From: Henricia sp. BOLD:AAB3569
Lineage: Eukaryota; Echinodermata; Asteroidea; Spinulosida; Echinasteridae
DNA length: 64,000 nucleotides
NCBI GenBank assembly: GCA_037783545.1
Contig: JBBELK010000620.1
Location: 1,116,001 to 1,180,000 of the forward strand
Direction of reading: 5' to 3'
Part shown: positions 22,551 through 33,600 of the stretch, piece by piece
Layout: every line of letters begins with the position of its first letter
Numbering within the stretch: position 1 is the stretch's first letter
Made by a program: the position numbers and the translations under genes
Notes under the pieces: model-generated
The model's database searches: none
Told to the model about the DNA's origin: nothing
Seen by the model: the letters and a program-made list of their open reading frames with translations, nothing else

Positions 22551-23054
22551 TTAAAGTTAGAACACATCATTGGTAATCTCGAAAATCAGAAATGTTCACA
22601 GATTTAAACATAACTTACACAATATAAACATGATGACGGTAGGAAACTTCCCCTGAAATGGTTTTGTCTAAAGTGCTATAGTCTTTGAGAAATGAGTAAA
22701 ACAATTATTTTTCGTCTCATGCATGAGACGAAAATTCACTTCGCCCCAAAACCATTTCGCCCTGAACCACTTTGCCCCAAACACCACTTTATCCTTACAC
22801 CACTTCGTCCGAATGCCACTTCGCCCCAAAATACTTCGTGCACAGGCCGTGATTCGGGGCAAGGTGGTTCGGGGCGAAATGGTTTTTGGGCGAAGTGACC
22901 GTAAAGCCCATTTTCACTGTTTTCTCAAAAGTCAGACGAAGTACGGAGCTGGTTTTTGCTCAGATTGGTTTTAAATTAATCATTCGTATCTTCAATCACA
23001 CAGAGAGATACAACCATTTGCAACGGTTTATACCAATCATGTGTTCTGCCTTTC
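22551..23054 (+). mobile_element. TTAA-type MITE, 'GGGGCGAA' family, copy 2
   Basis: It begins TTAAAGTTAGAACACATCAT and ends ACCAATCATGTGTTCTGCC then TTTCAA. The CGCCCCAAAACCATTTCGCC array and a CGTCTCATGCATGAGACG palindrome are as in copies 1 and 3. It is oriented like copy 1. Confidence 0.75.
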
Positions 23055-23219
23055 AAGAAGGAAGGACCAAGGTTGCAAGGGGTACTCTGGAGCAGCATTT
23101 TTCATTCTATAATACATTTCCAACATTTGTTACCTTGGATTTCAATAACTGGGTTTGTGGTTCGTCGCAAAGACCGCAAATTTATCACAGTGTTGTATCA
23201 AGGCGTTGCATTTTGCGAT

Positions 23220-23740
23220 TTAAAGATAATTATACATGATTGGTAAACTGTTACAAATAGTTTTATCCCCGTGTGATTAAAGATATGCATGATTAAAACC
23301 AACCTGAGCAAAAACCAGCTCCGTACTTCGTCTAACTTTTGAGAAAACAGTCAAAAAATGGTTTGCAGTCATTTCGCCCTAAAACCACATCGCCCTGAAC
23401 CACGGCCTGTGCACGAAGTGGTTTTGGGGCGAAGTAGCATTTGGGCGATGTAGTGTTTGAACGAAGTGATTTGGGGCGAAATGGCACTCAGGCGAAGTGG
23501 TTTGGGGGCGAAATGGCACTTGGTCGAAATGGTTTTGGGGCGAATTTAATTTTCGTCTCATGAGACGAAAATTCAGACGAAAACTATAATTGTTTTACTC
23601 ATTTCTCAAAGACTATAGCAATAGACAAAACCATTTCAGGGGAAGTTTTCTACGGTCATCATGTTTATATTATGTAAGTTAGGCGTAAATCTGTGAACAT
23701 TTTTGATTTTCGAGATACCAATCATGTATACTGCCTTTAA
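23220..23740 (-). mobile_element. TTAAAGG-type MITE, 'GGGGCGAA' family, copy 3 (inverted)
   Basis: The ends are TTAAAGATAATTATACATGA and CATGTATACTGCCTTTAA. The body is the reverse complement of copy 2, only about 165 bp away, so copies 2 and 3 form a large inverted repeat. The units GGTTTTGGGGCGAAGTGG and AAATGG recur roughly eight times. Confidence 0.78.
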
Positions 23741-24239
23741 CGATATTGATTTCAAGAAAGATTTCTGCGATTTAAAGACCGAGAGGGACAATATTTATTT
23801 ATACGAGAAATACTTGGTAATAAAGCGATGTGTCTCACATTAATTCCCTTGAGAGCGAGGAGACATTCAGGACTTGAGCATAATCCTTTGTGGGTGGGGA
23901 TACGACAGAAAATCCCCTGAAGGGACACCCACGCGCTCCTCTTTACCTACGTTACAAAACTATATAAGGAGGACAACGTCCTTGAAAAATTCAACATCAT
24001 AATCCATACAAATTTATACAGATTTATCAGACTACAGATGCATACAAATTTATCTGACTACAGATACAGCAGCAACTGTAATTCGAGAAATGGACGCCTC
24101 TTCTTATTATTATTACATGTATTTCTTTCTAGTACTGAAACCAAGGAATCCTTCAAAAGTGCCCATTGCACTGTCGCTCCCAAGCGTGAGGAATTAGAAA
24201 CGGCCAGAGACACCGGGGAATCCCCTTGCTCTTCACGAA
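23741..24239. other. No gene; short tandem duplication
   Basis: ACAAATTTAT and CAGACTACAGAT words are duplicated in tandem at about 24007-24066. Nothing else is recognisable. Confidence 0.35.
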
Positions 24240-24440
24240 AGAATGCTCTAGGATAATTAAAGTGCGTTACCTAACACACTGGACCAACGGCTTTACATCC
24301 CTTCCGAAGGATGGAGCAAGTGTGTTTAAGTGCATTGCTCAAGGGCATGCACAGGTGCCCCAGCCGGGTATCGAACCTGCAACCCCAAGTTTTCACCAGA
24401 GTATTGCGAGCCAGTGACCAAAACCACTCGGTACCCCTCT
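24240..24440 (-). mobile_element. tRNA-derived SINE (partial)
   Basis: On the minus strand a tRNA-like head contains box B GGTTCGATACCCGG. It is followed by CCCTTGAGCAATGCACTTAA and TCGGAAGGGATGTAAAGCCG, which look like a conserved SINE body. The 3' end is indistinct. Confidence 0.6.
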
Positions 24441-24954
24441 TACTGGTTTAGTCTGGTGGTGTAGTCCGTGTGTATGCGCGTTGTGCGTGCTCCAATTTAC
24501 CAATCTTAATGGTCCCAAAGACGCACTGCACGTCTAAAAATGGCATTTTGGGAGTCAAATGAAAGAATTCATTGGCGCACTGATATGATGCGTATTGCGC
24601 GTTACACCGTGTAACACGAGGTTTACACCATGGGGAAGCCTCCAGAAGATGCAAAACGAACGACACAGGGTTTTCGCTTTGAATTCTGGGAACACAGGTC
24701 AAAGGTTGTTGCCGGGTGGGGCTTTATAAACGCTGTTATCGTTTGACTCACGATGAAAAATAAAGCCGGCGCCACGCAAAAATAGTTGTCCTAAAGTACC
24801 GCAATAAACTTTGTCAATGCCCACAGACATCTATACTGATTAAGCAAAACGTATATTTACAGCCCTATTCCATCCTGTTTTGTGTCATAAATCTGTGTTT
24901 TTCTTCGTAGTCACGTCGCGATTCCAAACTGTTCGCCATGTTTTACTACTCGCG

Positions 24955-25470
24955 GTTACTAAACTCCTCAAAAAAGTTCGGAAAGTCAAGTTTGACTGAC
25001 GATTTCTCTCTTGTTACTAAATCATTTCCCTTGAAGTTGGTATCATTGGAAAGCCCTGTTATTTCTCTTTACAGTGATGTGTCATTTGTTATGATTAATC
25101 AATTGGGGGATGTGCAGTATAGCGGAATACAGGGGTGGGTGGAAAGTGAAATGTCACAAAATTCACTGCTATTGTCATGCAGTGCATTCCCCTTTTGCTT
25201 GGAAGATGGGAATGTGTAGATGCACTTTTTGACAATAGCAATGCATTTTGTGACATTTCACTTTACACCCGCCCCCGTATTCAGCTGTGCTGCACATGAT
25301 CCCCCAACAGACTACTAAAGTGAAAACGTCACCCTTTGTGTGTTGCCATGGTTTTAGAGGAATAACAGGGCTTTCCAATGATATAAAATTCAAGGAAAAT
25401 TATTTTGCAACAAGAGAGAAATCGTCAGTCAATATTGACTTTCCGAACATTTTTTAAGGAGTTTATATAT
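24955..25470. mobile_element. Spacer-less 0.5-kb palindrome (foldback element)
   Basis: The left half (from about AACTCCTCAAAAAAGTTCGG) is complementary to the right half (ending GACTTTCCGAACATTTTTTA), with its centre near 25195 in the word ATTCCCCTTTTGCTTGG. Arms are about 240 bp, imperfect, with almost no loop. Partly complementary words (CCGTGTAACAC and GTGTTACACGG) lie further out, so the element may be larger. Confidence 0.7.
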
Positions 25471-26588
25471 AGGTGACGTCAATACACCAACATTACACCA
25501 CAGACCCGCCCGCAAGCTCGGGTAGTGGTGGCTGCCACCGGGGCAGACTCGTGTATCACGTAATGGCTAAAAGAACGCTCCGGTGTAAGTTGGTGTTACA
25601 CGGTGTAAGCATCTCGAACGCCCCTTTGTTGAAGCATATCTAAGGGCGCATTTATGCCCTACATTGGCATGTCCTAAATAATTATATTAATTAAAAACCG
25701 GCCGTTTTCAAATCCGATATCAAGTAATATGTGACGCAACTCTGCATTTTCGTATTTGTTCAATAGCAGGCAAACAGACACGCGCATGTAATTCATATTG
25801 CGTGTCTGATAAAACGAAGGTTTAAGCACGTGAACAAATGTTGACACCCTTCTTCAATAATGGAAATCGACATTTAGAACAAACAGCCATTTATTAACGT
25901 GATGCTCCATCCTGAGCTACCAAAGAATTATTATTTTTCTGTTTAATTTTGAAATTGCAATGCCATCAATGTGATATTAAATAGCCCATGCCGAGGACAC
26001 GTCCGATCATGTTTCGCTTGGTGATCAACGAATTCTGAAAATTGTCACTTTAAGAAAGGTTCTTAATTGCTCAACACGAGGCTCGACAACCTTCAAATCT
26101 AGCTTGGTTCCCGAAGAGAACCAGGGGGAATTTACCAAGGTCTAGACGATTGGGTACGGGATGGGGGAGGGAGCCTGGCCCCCGGAACTCCCGTCATTTG
26201 AGAAGCTGCAAGTTGTCATGTTATTGCATGCAAAACGAAACCAGGTCTGTGCTCCGCCTCGAGGCTTAACCATCACGACAGCACACTCGAGCAGAAGTGA
26301 AATATGCATAATGGTTCCGGATCCCCCGAGGGCAGTCGCATGTAATATGGAGGGACGAGTTGACCGAATTTGGTAACCCCTGCTTTGTGTTGCTGGAGTT
26401 TCTCTCAAGTAATAATTAGAGCTTTGAATAATTCATAAAGATTTTTCAAAGTAAAGACAGACGCTTCATTTATGCTTTTTGTACTGTAATTTGCATGAAA
26501 TGCAAGCTAGTTGGGCTCCTACTGAGGTAAATGGAGTATTAAAAAGGTCTCATGGTTATCCCGCCATCTTTAAAGTGTGCATCCTTAA
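25471..26588. other. No gene recognised; GC-richer island 26090-26390
   Basis: The island is open on both strands (88 and 71 codons) but neither frame has a motif or convincing splice context. The rest is AT-rich and shows nothing. Confidence 0.3.
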
Positions 26589-26865
26589 TACCCCGTTCAC
26601 ACAGCTCTGCGACCTTACGAAGACCATGCCGATCACCCCCGATCTGGAAAAGTTATCAAATCGGGGCATTAGGCCACGACCCGGCTACGCTTATTTTGTG
26701 CACGTTCAAAATAAGCGTGGGGAGAGCGTGCAGCTTCCCGACCTACCTAGGAGATCCCACCCCGACTAAATCACGCTCATGGAGATCCTCCCACGTTTGG
26801 CCCCGATCTCGGCTACTTTTCCATCGCAGTATAGAAGCAGCGTCTATATATGTGTGAACGGGGTA
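26589..26865. mobile_element. MITE with TACCCCGTTCACACA termini
   Basis: The outer 15-16 bp (TACCCCGTTCACACA) are repeated inverted at the right end (TGTGTGAACGGGGTA). The interior contains CCACGACCCGG and CCGATCTGG words. The target duplication is ambiguous because the flanks are AT-rich. Confidence 0.7.
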
Positions 26866-28447
26866 TTATCAAACATCACAATAACGCAACTTCAAGTAGT
26901 GAGCAGGAGAAATGTCATGGATAGACCTATAAAAAAAATTATAAAATGGTCACGTTTTGCCTTTATTGCAACGCCACGTCGACTCAATTGCTTGGGACAA
27001 AAACAAACCTCCAATTCTCGAATGAATTCGAAAACATTCACCATTTTAGCCGTTTTTTCAACCTGCGTAAATAGCCTAATTTAGCCCCCGAAGCAACTGC
27101 GTCATGACGATTGTGGCAGACAAACCAAAGGCTTTTGTGGCTAGTAAATTAGTTGCACTCAGGCCTACAAGGACCGGAAATCTTAGCTCGATGCCTTTTG
27201 TAAACCGAAAGGGCGATTGCTAAAGACCCGGGGAGTCATTTTCATGAAAGCACACGTATTCACAATAAGTGTTATAAAATGCACCAATCAACAATGCCCT
27301 AAAGGTTCCTTACACGCCAGTATTTTAGAAGCAAACTAAACTACGACCTCGGTTTATTGACGCAAGTCACGGGCGCAATGTACCCTGTGGGGTAGTCTCG
27401 TACCCAGACCTACTGTGGATGCTCGCACATCAGGTCTGGGGAGTCACGATGAGAGCTCATCACTGATTGGTTGGGGCCCGCACTGAATTTCTTTGCGGGA
27501 CCCCTGCGAATATTTTTTGCATTATCATAAGCACCGCGGGGAAAGCTCAGAAGGCTGTACACAAATCAGTACCTTAACACACCCCAAATGGTCTTTACAA
27601 GAAACATGACACGTACCTTCTTCGCCCACATTAGGTTCCTATTTAGTAGCTTGCACTTCTGTATGACGTTGTCCCTCGTCAAACACGAAGAATATCCTCC
27701 CAATCTCGGTCAAATTCAATCACAACAGGAACCGCATAGCATTTGCAACACTGACCAATAGCAGTGCACGTACTATCAACGACGGCTCGCGAATGGGTAA
27801 TGGCGTTTAACCTATCAGCGATGGGGTACGACCGTACGACCGTACGTTTGCTGTCATCAGTTTGTTTCAAACTGCGAATTTTACCCAGAATACTTTGTTT
27901 TCCCCAAAATGAGTGCCAACCATGGACTCAGAGTTGCATTGATTTCATGGTTTATGAAGCAATAGTTCTATCTGGCCTTTCCAAGTTAAGAGTGGGTTAC
28001 CAGCTTCACTCGTCGTGTTTGGGGTTCACGACTTAATACGTCCCCCAATGCAAATTAAAGTCAGATTTAATATGTTTAATGTTTATTGTTTCAGAAAATG
28101 TTTCTTTATATTCCTGGACTGATTCCTGGCTACAAAGTTTCAGTCGAAGAATGAGCGAATTTATTCCGAACAATGTTACATTCCATCCAAGTCGAAGTTT
28201 TAAAACCACTTGCGTGGCCGGGGAGCGATGCGATTTTGGGCATCTTCTTTTGCTCATGAATAAACATGAACCGGTCTCGATAATGTTAAATTATTTATGA
28301 GCTTATTTGTCCGCCTGATCAAGACGGCGCTCTTACCTCATATCGATGTCTTGTATACATGTACTTGCCTCACTGTTGTCATGACATGGATAATTACCAC
28401 CAACGTTTTAAATAAATTATGCTGCGGATTTTGTAATTAGTTTCTTA
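26866..28447. other. No gene recognised
   Basis: Several 60-90 codon frames occur, none with a recognisable motif. A short direct repeat (CGACCGTACGACCGTACG) lies at about 27829-27846. Confidence 0.35.
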
Positions 28448-28978
28448 GGCCCGCTTCAAACGTCGCGCTTATGCCGTGTCGAATTAAATTCATGACTTTA
28501 GCACAGCAGTGGCTTCAAACGTCAAACTTAATTGCAAACTCCTTGTCGAGCTTAAATACATCCAACATGGCGGATGAGTATTGTGCACGTCATGGGCGTT
28601 GTACACGTGCGTTTTCCATTCTGTCCATTGTACGTCGCCATTTTATTATTTTGATGCACTTGTTTGTTGGTTATTTCTTTACTCACATACGCGCTGCAAG
28701 CATGCGCATTCCTAGTTGTGAACAAAATTGCGGACCAACTTCGAACTGGAATTAAATCCGACGCGGCACAAGCACGACGTTTGAAGCCGAGCCGTGCTTG
28801 TACCGCACTAAATAGAGTTAGCACGGCAGACCCTGTCGAGGTAAAATCTTCTGCCGTGTCGAACTCATTTTGACTGCCACATGGCATCAAACGTCGTGCT
28901 TGTGCCGTGTCTAATTAAAAACATCAAGTTGAATTTAATTCGACACGCACGGTTTAAGCGCGACGTTTGAAGCAGGCC
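28448..28978. mobile_element. MITE with GGCCCGCTTCAAACG termini and TTA duplication
   Basis: The left end GGCCCGCTTCAAACGTCGCG is matched on the right strand by GGCCTGCTTCAAACGTCGCG. TTA flanks both ends (28445-28447 and 28979-28981). The terminal word recurs inside (GGCTTCAAACGTC at 28511, GGCATCAAACGTCGTGCTTG near 28882), together with repeated CGTGTCGAATTAAAT. Confidence 0.8.
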
Positions 28979-28981
28979 TTA

Positions 28982-29749
28982 CTGTCACAGGTTAAAAACT
29001 GAAGGAATTCCTTGAGCATATTTTTATTTCTAAAAACTTCGGAGATTATCGCAAGCAAACCACCTACAACCTGCCACTTCATAAAAACTTAAGAGTTACT
29101 CCTTTTTATCGCCATAAAGCAATAATGATCACGTGATTTGTTGTGGTTCCTTTGTGAAATTGCTGGGAAATGTGTAATAAATAGGCCTACTTGTAATTTA
29201 CGGGAAGTGGATGTGATCATACAAACGTATAAAAACACTGCTGAATTTTCGGGTTTTTAAAAAAGAAAAATGGCAGTTTTATCCACACATATATGCATTT
29301 GAAAAATACAGCGTAAAAATCCAGTACGGCCTCTAATGGCGAAAAAGAAGTTGTATTAGAATGTAATTGTATTTCTAATGTAAACATGCATAAGCCTATT
29401 AATAAAATGCAAAATCTACAATTAAAAACCAGTAACAGATCCAGTCTGCATGCAGTACTTAATATCTACAACTTTTTAATTTCTCTAGGACCCAAAGCTT
29501 TAAAAAAAAAAACTAAAAAAACAACAGAAACATGATTAGGCCTAATCAACAAAGTCTGGGGAAAAAAACATTTAATTGCCTCCATTACATCACTCCGTAT
29601 ACCATCTCAGCTCCCTGGGAAGTGGACAGCCCCGGGTGCCTATAAAGCGCTCAATGGCTATCCAAACACATCAACCTTTAGAAACTGCTCCACGAAGGCA
29701 CTCCAAATGAAAGTAACAAATAATAATTTAAAAAAAAAAAAAAAACAAA
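28982..29749. other. No gene; A-rich stretch
   Basis: AT-rich sequence ending in an A15 run (29730-29745). This could be downstream of the SPARC transcript. No coding signal. Confidence 0.35.
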
Positions 29750-29751
29750 TA

Positions 29752-30542
29752 CAGTAAACTCCGGCTAAGTCGGCACTCTTGGGACCCGCAAATTTGTGCC
29801 GACTTACGTGAATGCCGACTTTTTCCGTAAGTCGTTATTTTGCCGACTTACACAATGTTACATGAACGGCCTATGCATTTGGTGAATTGCATAATGGAGG
29901 CTTCGATTTACCTTAATTTAATCTCCTTGTTTTTGGGGTCGATTCCAGCAACGAAATCCTTGACTTATGTCAACATCGTAGCACTGATTTGTAACACTGG
30001 ATCGTGTTTTTATGGACAGGCTAAATACGTGCGCACATGAGCGAGCACGTTCGAAGTTCTATATGTAATGCTTGATCATTCAATATGACGACCCCCAAAA
30101 TAAAAAGTGCGCATGCGTACAGGCCTAGAGGGGGTACGGGTATTGAGGTGCGCAAGATACGAAGTGGGGAAACCCCTTTTTGAGTGCACGCAATCTCACA
30201 CATGGCCTGGCTGTAACATGACATCGATACACTGGCGACCACGGTCCTTGTGTGCCAATAAACAGACGTTAGTTAAGCAGTGTTTGTCTTTTCACTCGAC
30301 ACTTCTTGAAAATCGCAGGGAAGGAAATCGATGCCATTGTGTGGTTTTTTTAAGTGCCGACTTACACAATATGTATTGCATTTTGTTGAAATGGACCGAG
30401 AATAACATGCGGACTTGGGCGAAATGGCGACTTACAAATGCCGACTTAGAAACAAACATTTCAATGGAAATGCATTGTAGACGATCGGCCGACTTGGGCG
30501 ATTTGCCGACTTGTACGATGTCGACTTGGCCGCAGTTTACTG
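29752..30542. mobile_element. pogo/Tigger-like MITE with TA duplication
   Basis: The termini CAGTAAACTCCGGCTAAGTC and, on the other strand, CAGTAAACTGCGGCCAAGTC match over about 28 bp with few mismatches. TA flanks both ends (29750-29751, 30543-30544), as for Tc1/mariner/pogo elements, whose Tigger members have termini of this type. GCCGACTTA words are repeated inside near both ends. No transposase frame. It lies 124 bp beyond the SPARC stop codon, possibly inside its 3' UTR. Confidence 0.75.
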
Positions 30543-30667
30543 TAGCTCAATCTACACCTACTTTATACACATGTAGACAGCAGTAAGTACTTCATAAGGA
30601 CGGCTTGTGATTATATAGCACCATAATGACGAGTTGCATGGAGACATGGTAGATCAGGTCTACATCC

Positions 30668-33600
30668 TCAGTACCGATATAGGATCTCCTCTGGAAAACA
30701 AAGAAAAGATAATGTAGTGTTTGAGACCCTTGTAAAATGTCTACAAAATCAGCTTAAAGGGCCCCCTGAAATGGTGTTTTTATCAATGAAATCTGTGCTA
30801 TGGAACTAGTCCATTAATTTACAATCATAAAAACCCTACTTGGAAGTTGTTTGGGGTTTAAAATCAAGGTTTTTGATTTGTTATGCTAATGAAAATTTAC
30901 ATATGCATGAGCAAAGTGGTGATGTCACATTAGGAAAACACAGGAAAATCTTATTCAACTATGCACAAAAGTTTCCACAATTTTCTCCAACTTGCTGAAA
31001 CTTTTGTAACCCATGACGGTTTAAGTTTGTTTTACATGTTGCCTGTTGCAAACCATGGAAAAACTAAGGCTGGAAACTGCAGCATTTTTTCACAATTCCA
31101 GTTTGAAGTCTTCTGTTTTTTCTTTGCTTTTCTGCTGTGTGTTCCTAAAGTGACATGCCCCAAACAGCGCTTTCTTTCTGTGAGTTTATGTGGAGACATT
31201 TTCAAAGTTGAAAAATGCCACTTTTTATTCATGGGGCATCAAAATGAACAGTAGTATTGTCTTTCTACACAAGTAATCCTTCATATGCAGCAAAAACTGT
31301 GCATAAAGTTATTAAGCATTTCAGGGGCCCTAAGGGTTGGTCCTGGCCACTGACCCATGTACAATGGATTGGTAAGTAACTTCCTAAGTGAAGCAACTGT
31401 CTGCCATCTTGATCCAGAACAGACAATACCTTGCCTAGTCTGGTTATACTACTTTCACTAGAGCATATGTGTTAAGTGGAAGGCAAGTGATCGTATGGAC
31501 CAGGGAGCAGTCCAGGCAAAGCATTGTCTTGCCCTGGTGCAAGATGGCCGCCACATTGCTTCAATTCTTGCATAGCCCTGTTGTGCATCCACTCCATTGT
31601 AGAGAGGTCAATGGTGTACTTACCGTCGTTGAGCCCCATACAGCGCCCCCACTCTACGATGGAGATAAGATCATCGTCGTTGGTATCGCAGCTAGCGATA
31701 AAGGCATCGGTGCAAGGCTCCATTGGAAGGAGTTGGGAACGCATCGGCATCAGCTCCGCATCACTCAGTTGGCTGATAGAGGAAAAGAATATTGCTAAGA
31801 CTAAAGCCGGCCGTACACCTTGCGTTCCGACTCCGTTGCGATTGCACAGACACACCAAATTCTGCTATTGCGTTGCGACGGACTAGTACACAAAATCGTG
31901 ACTATGTCGCCATCGGAATGCATCGCAAAACCCGTACACCTTGTGCAGGATGCGACTGCATAACATGCGATATCGTGATCGAATCACGGATGAAACGCAC
32001 GGTGTTCGGCTGGCTTTAGGAAAGGCAGTATGTCTCGTTTGGGAGAAAAGGTTTATTTGAATATTTCTTCCACTTATTAATTTATCCAAGGTATGTTGAA
32101 CCTGGGTTTCATTGGGGCTTTGAAATCCGAAAATTCACAAATTCACAAAGTCTAGGAAATACAATGCCTACAACATCATCAAAATACGCACATCATGAAA
32201 ATTTTCAGCATTTTACAATTTGAAATGAAAATTTGAGATGAACAAGGCAAAAGTGTGAGAAATCTTAAGAGGTTTTTAAAAAGCAAACATGATGTGAAGT
32301 TTTTGGAAGAAACATAATACTATAAAGAAAAGGTGTTTTGTCAGGCAGGGAGTGTTTCTTTATTCAGATATATAGCTGGCAAGGGTGGCTACATCTGGCA
32401 AAAACTGTGCTATTTCTTAGGGGTGCACCCAAGTAAATAGGCAGAGATCCGTGCGCCGAGCTCATGAATATTTTGTATGCCCTTAAATTCGTCTTTATTA
32501 GAGAAAGTTGCGAGATGAGCGAGTGTGGTCTTGTGTAGAATATGACTATCGCCGCGATGTGGGGTATTTTTTCTTCCAACTATAAACATTTTGGACAATA
32601 TAGCTCCTAAAAGTAGCCCTATTTTGCCCAGTAGCATATGTGCCTTTGTTCCAAAATGGATGCCGGTCTGTTTAGCATATTTCACTGTTGCAAGGGGTAG
32701 TTTTGTTTTAAGTGGAAATTAGGGAATAAAAGTGACGGATTACCCCAATAAAATTGAACAGAATTGAACAGATGAGACTTCAATGAGTATTTTGGTTGTT
32801 GTCCTCAAAAGCTGAGAGAGTTGTGAGTATTTTAAAATGATTTTTGAAAATTGGGCATTTAGCATTGGTTCCTTTGGGAGCCCTATTTACTGGTGTGCAG
32901 CCTTAGACACTGGCAAGTTTATTGACTAATCAAAAGGGAAATATGTCTGGTATGGAAAGCTTTAAGTAAACTTACAAATCTTGTGGGTTTGTGTCCATAT
33001 TAAAGAATTTCCAGTGGAGTGGGCGTCGCCATGGTTTCACCTCCTTCTCAGACATCAGCTCAACCTCTTTCTCTTCAGTATCTAAACCACCCTCCTCTAG
33101 AGGGCGCTCTGACAACTGCCTCATAACATCAAGAAACCAGCTACGTATTCGCTGTGGAAACTCGACTAGGTCCTGGGTTTTGCATTGTTCCATGACTAGG
33201 AATTGAGGGAAAAAATAAAACTTACAAACAACTACGGTGGACCTGTTAAGAATGTAGTATTTTGTCCTTTAAATCCCATCAGTAAGTGATGGGAAAGCAG
33301 TAATGTTGGAGGGGACATAATTAAAGGGCCCCTGAAATCCTCAATAACTTTATGCACAGTTTTTGCTGCATATGAAGGATTACTTGTGTAGAAAGACAAT
33401 ACTACTGTTCATTTTAATGCCCCATAAATAAAAAGTGGCATTTTTCAACTTTGACAATTTCTTCGGATAAACTCACAGAAAGAGGGTGCTGTTTGGGGCA
33501 TGTCACTTTAGGAACACACAGCAGAAAAGCAAAGAAAAAACATAAGACTTCAAACTGGAGTTGTGGAAAATGCTGCAGTTTCCAGCCTTAGTTTGTTTAT

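Noticed and set aside
30961..31254. 97-codon frame that recurs at 33503-33694 and 40220-40435
   Set aside because: Recurrence comes from the MITE copies; the frames are of different length and broken differently, with no sign of selection for protein.
31472..31886. Frames extending beyond SPARC exon 5 on both strands
   Set aside because: Only 31624-31772 is exonic on the minus strand; the rest is read-through into introns and a MITE.
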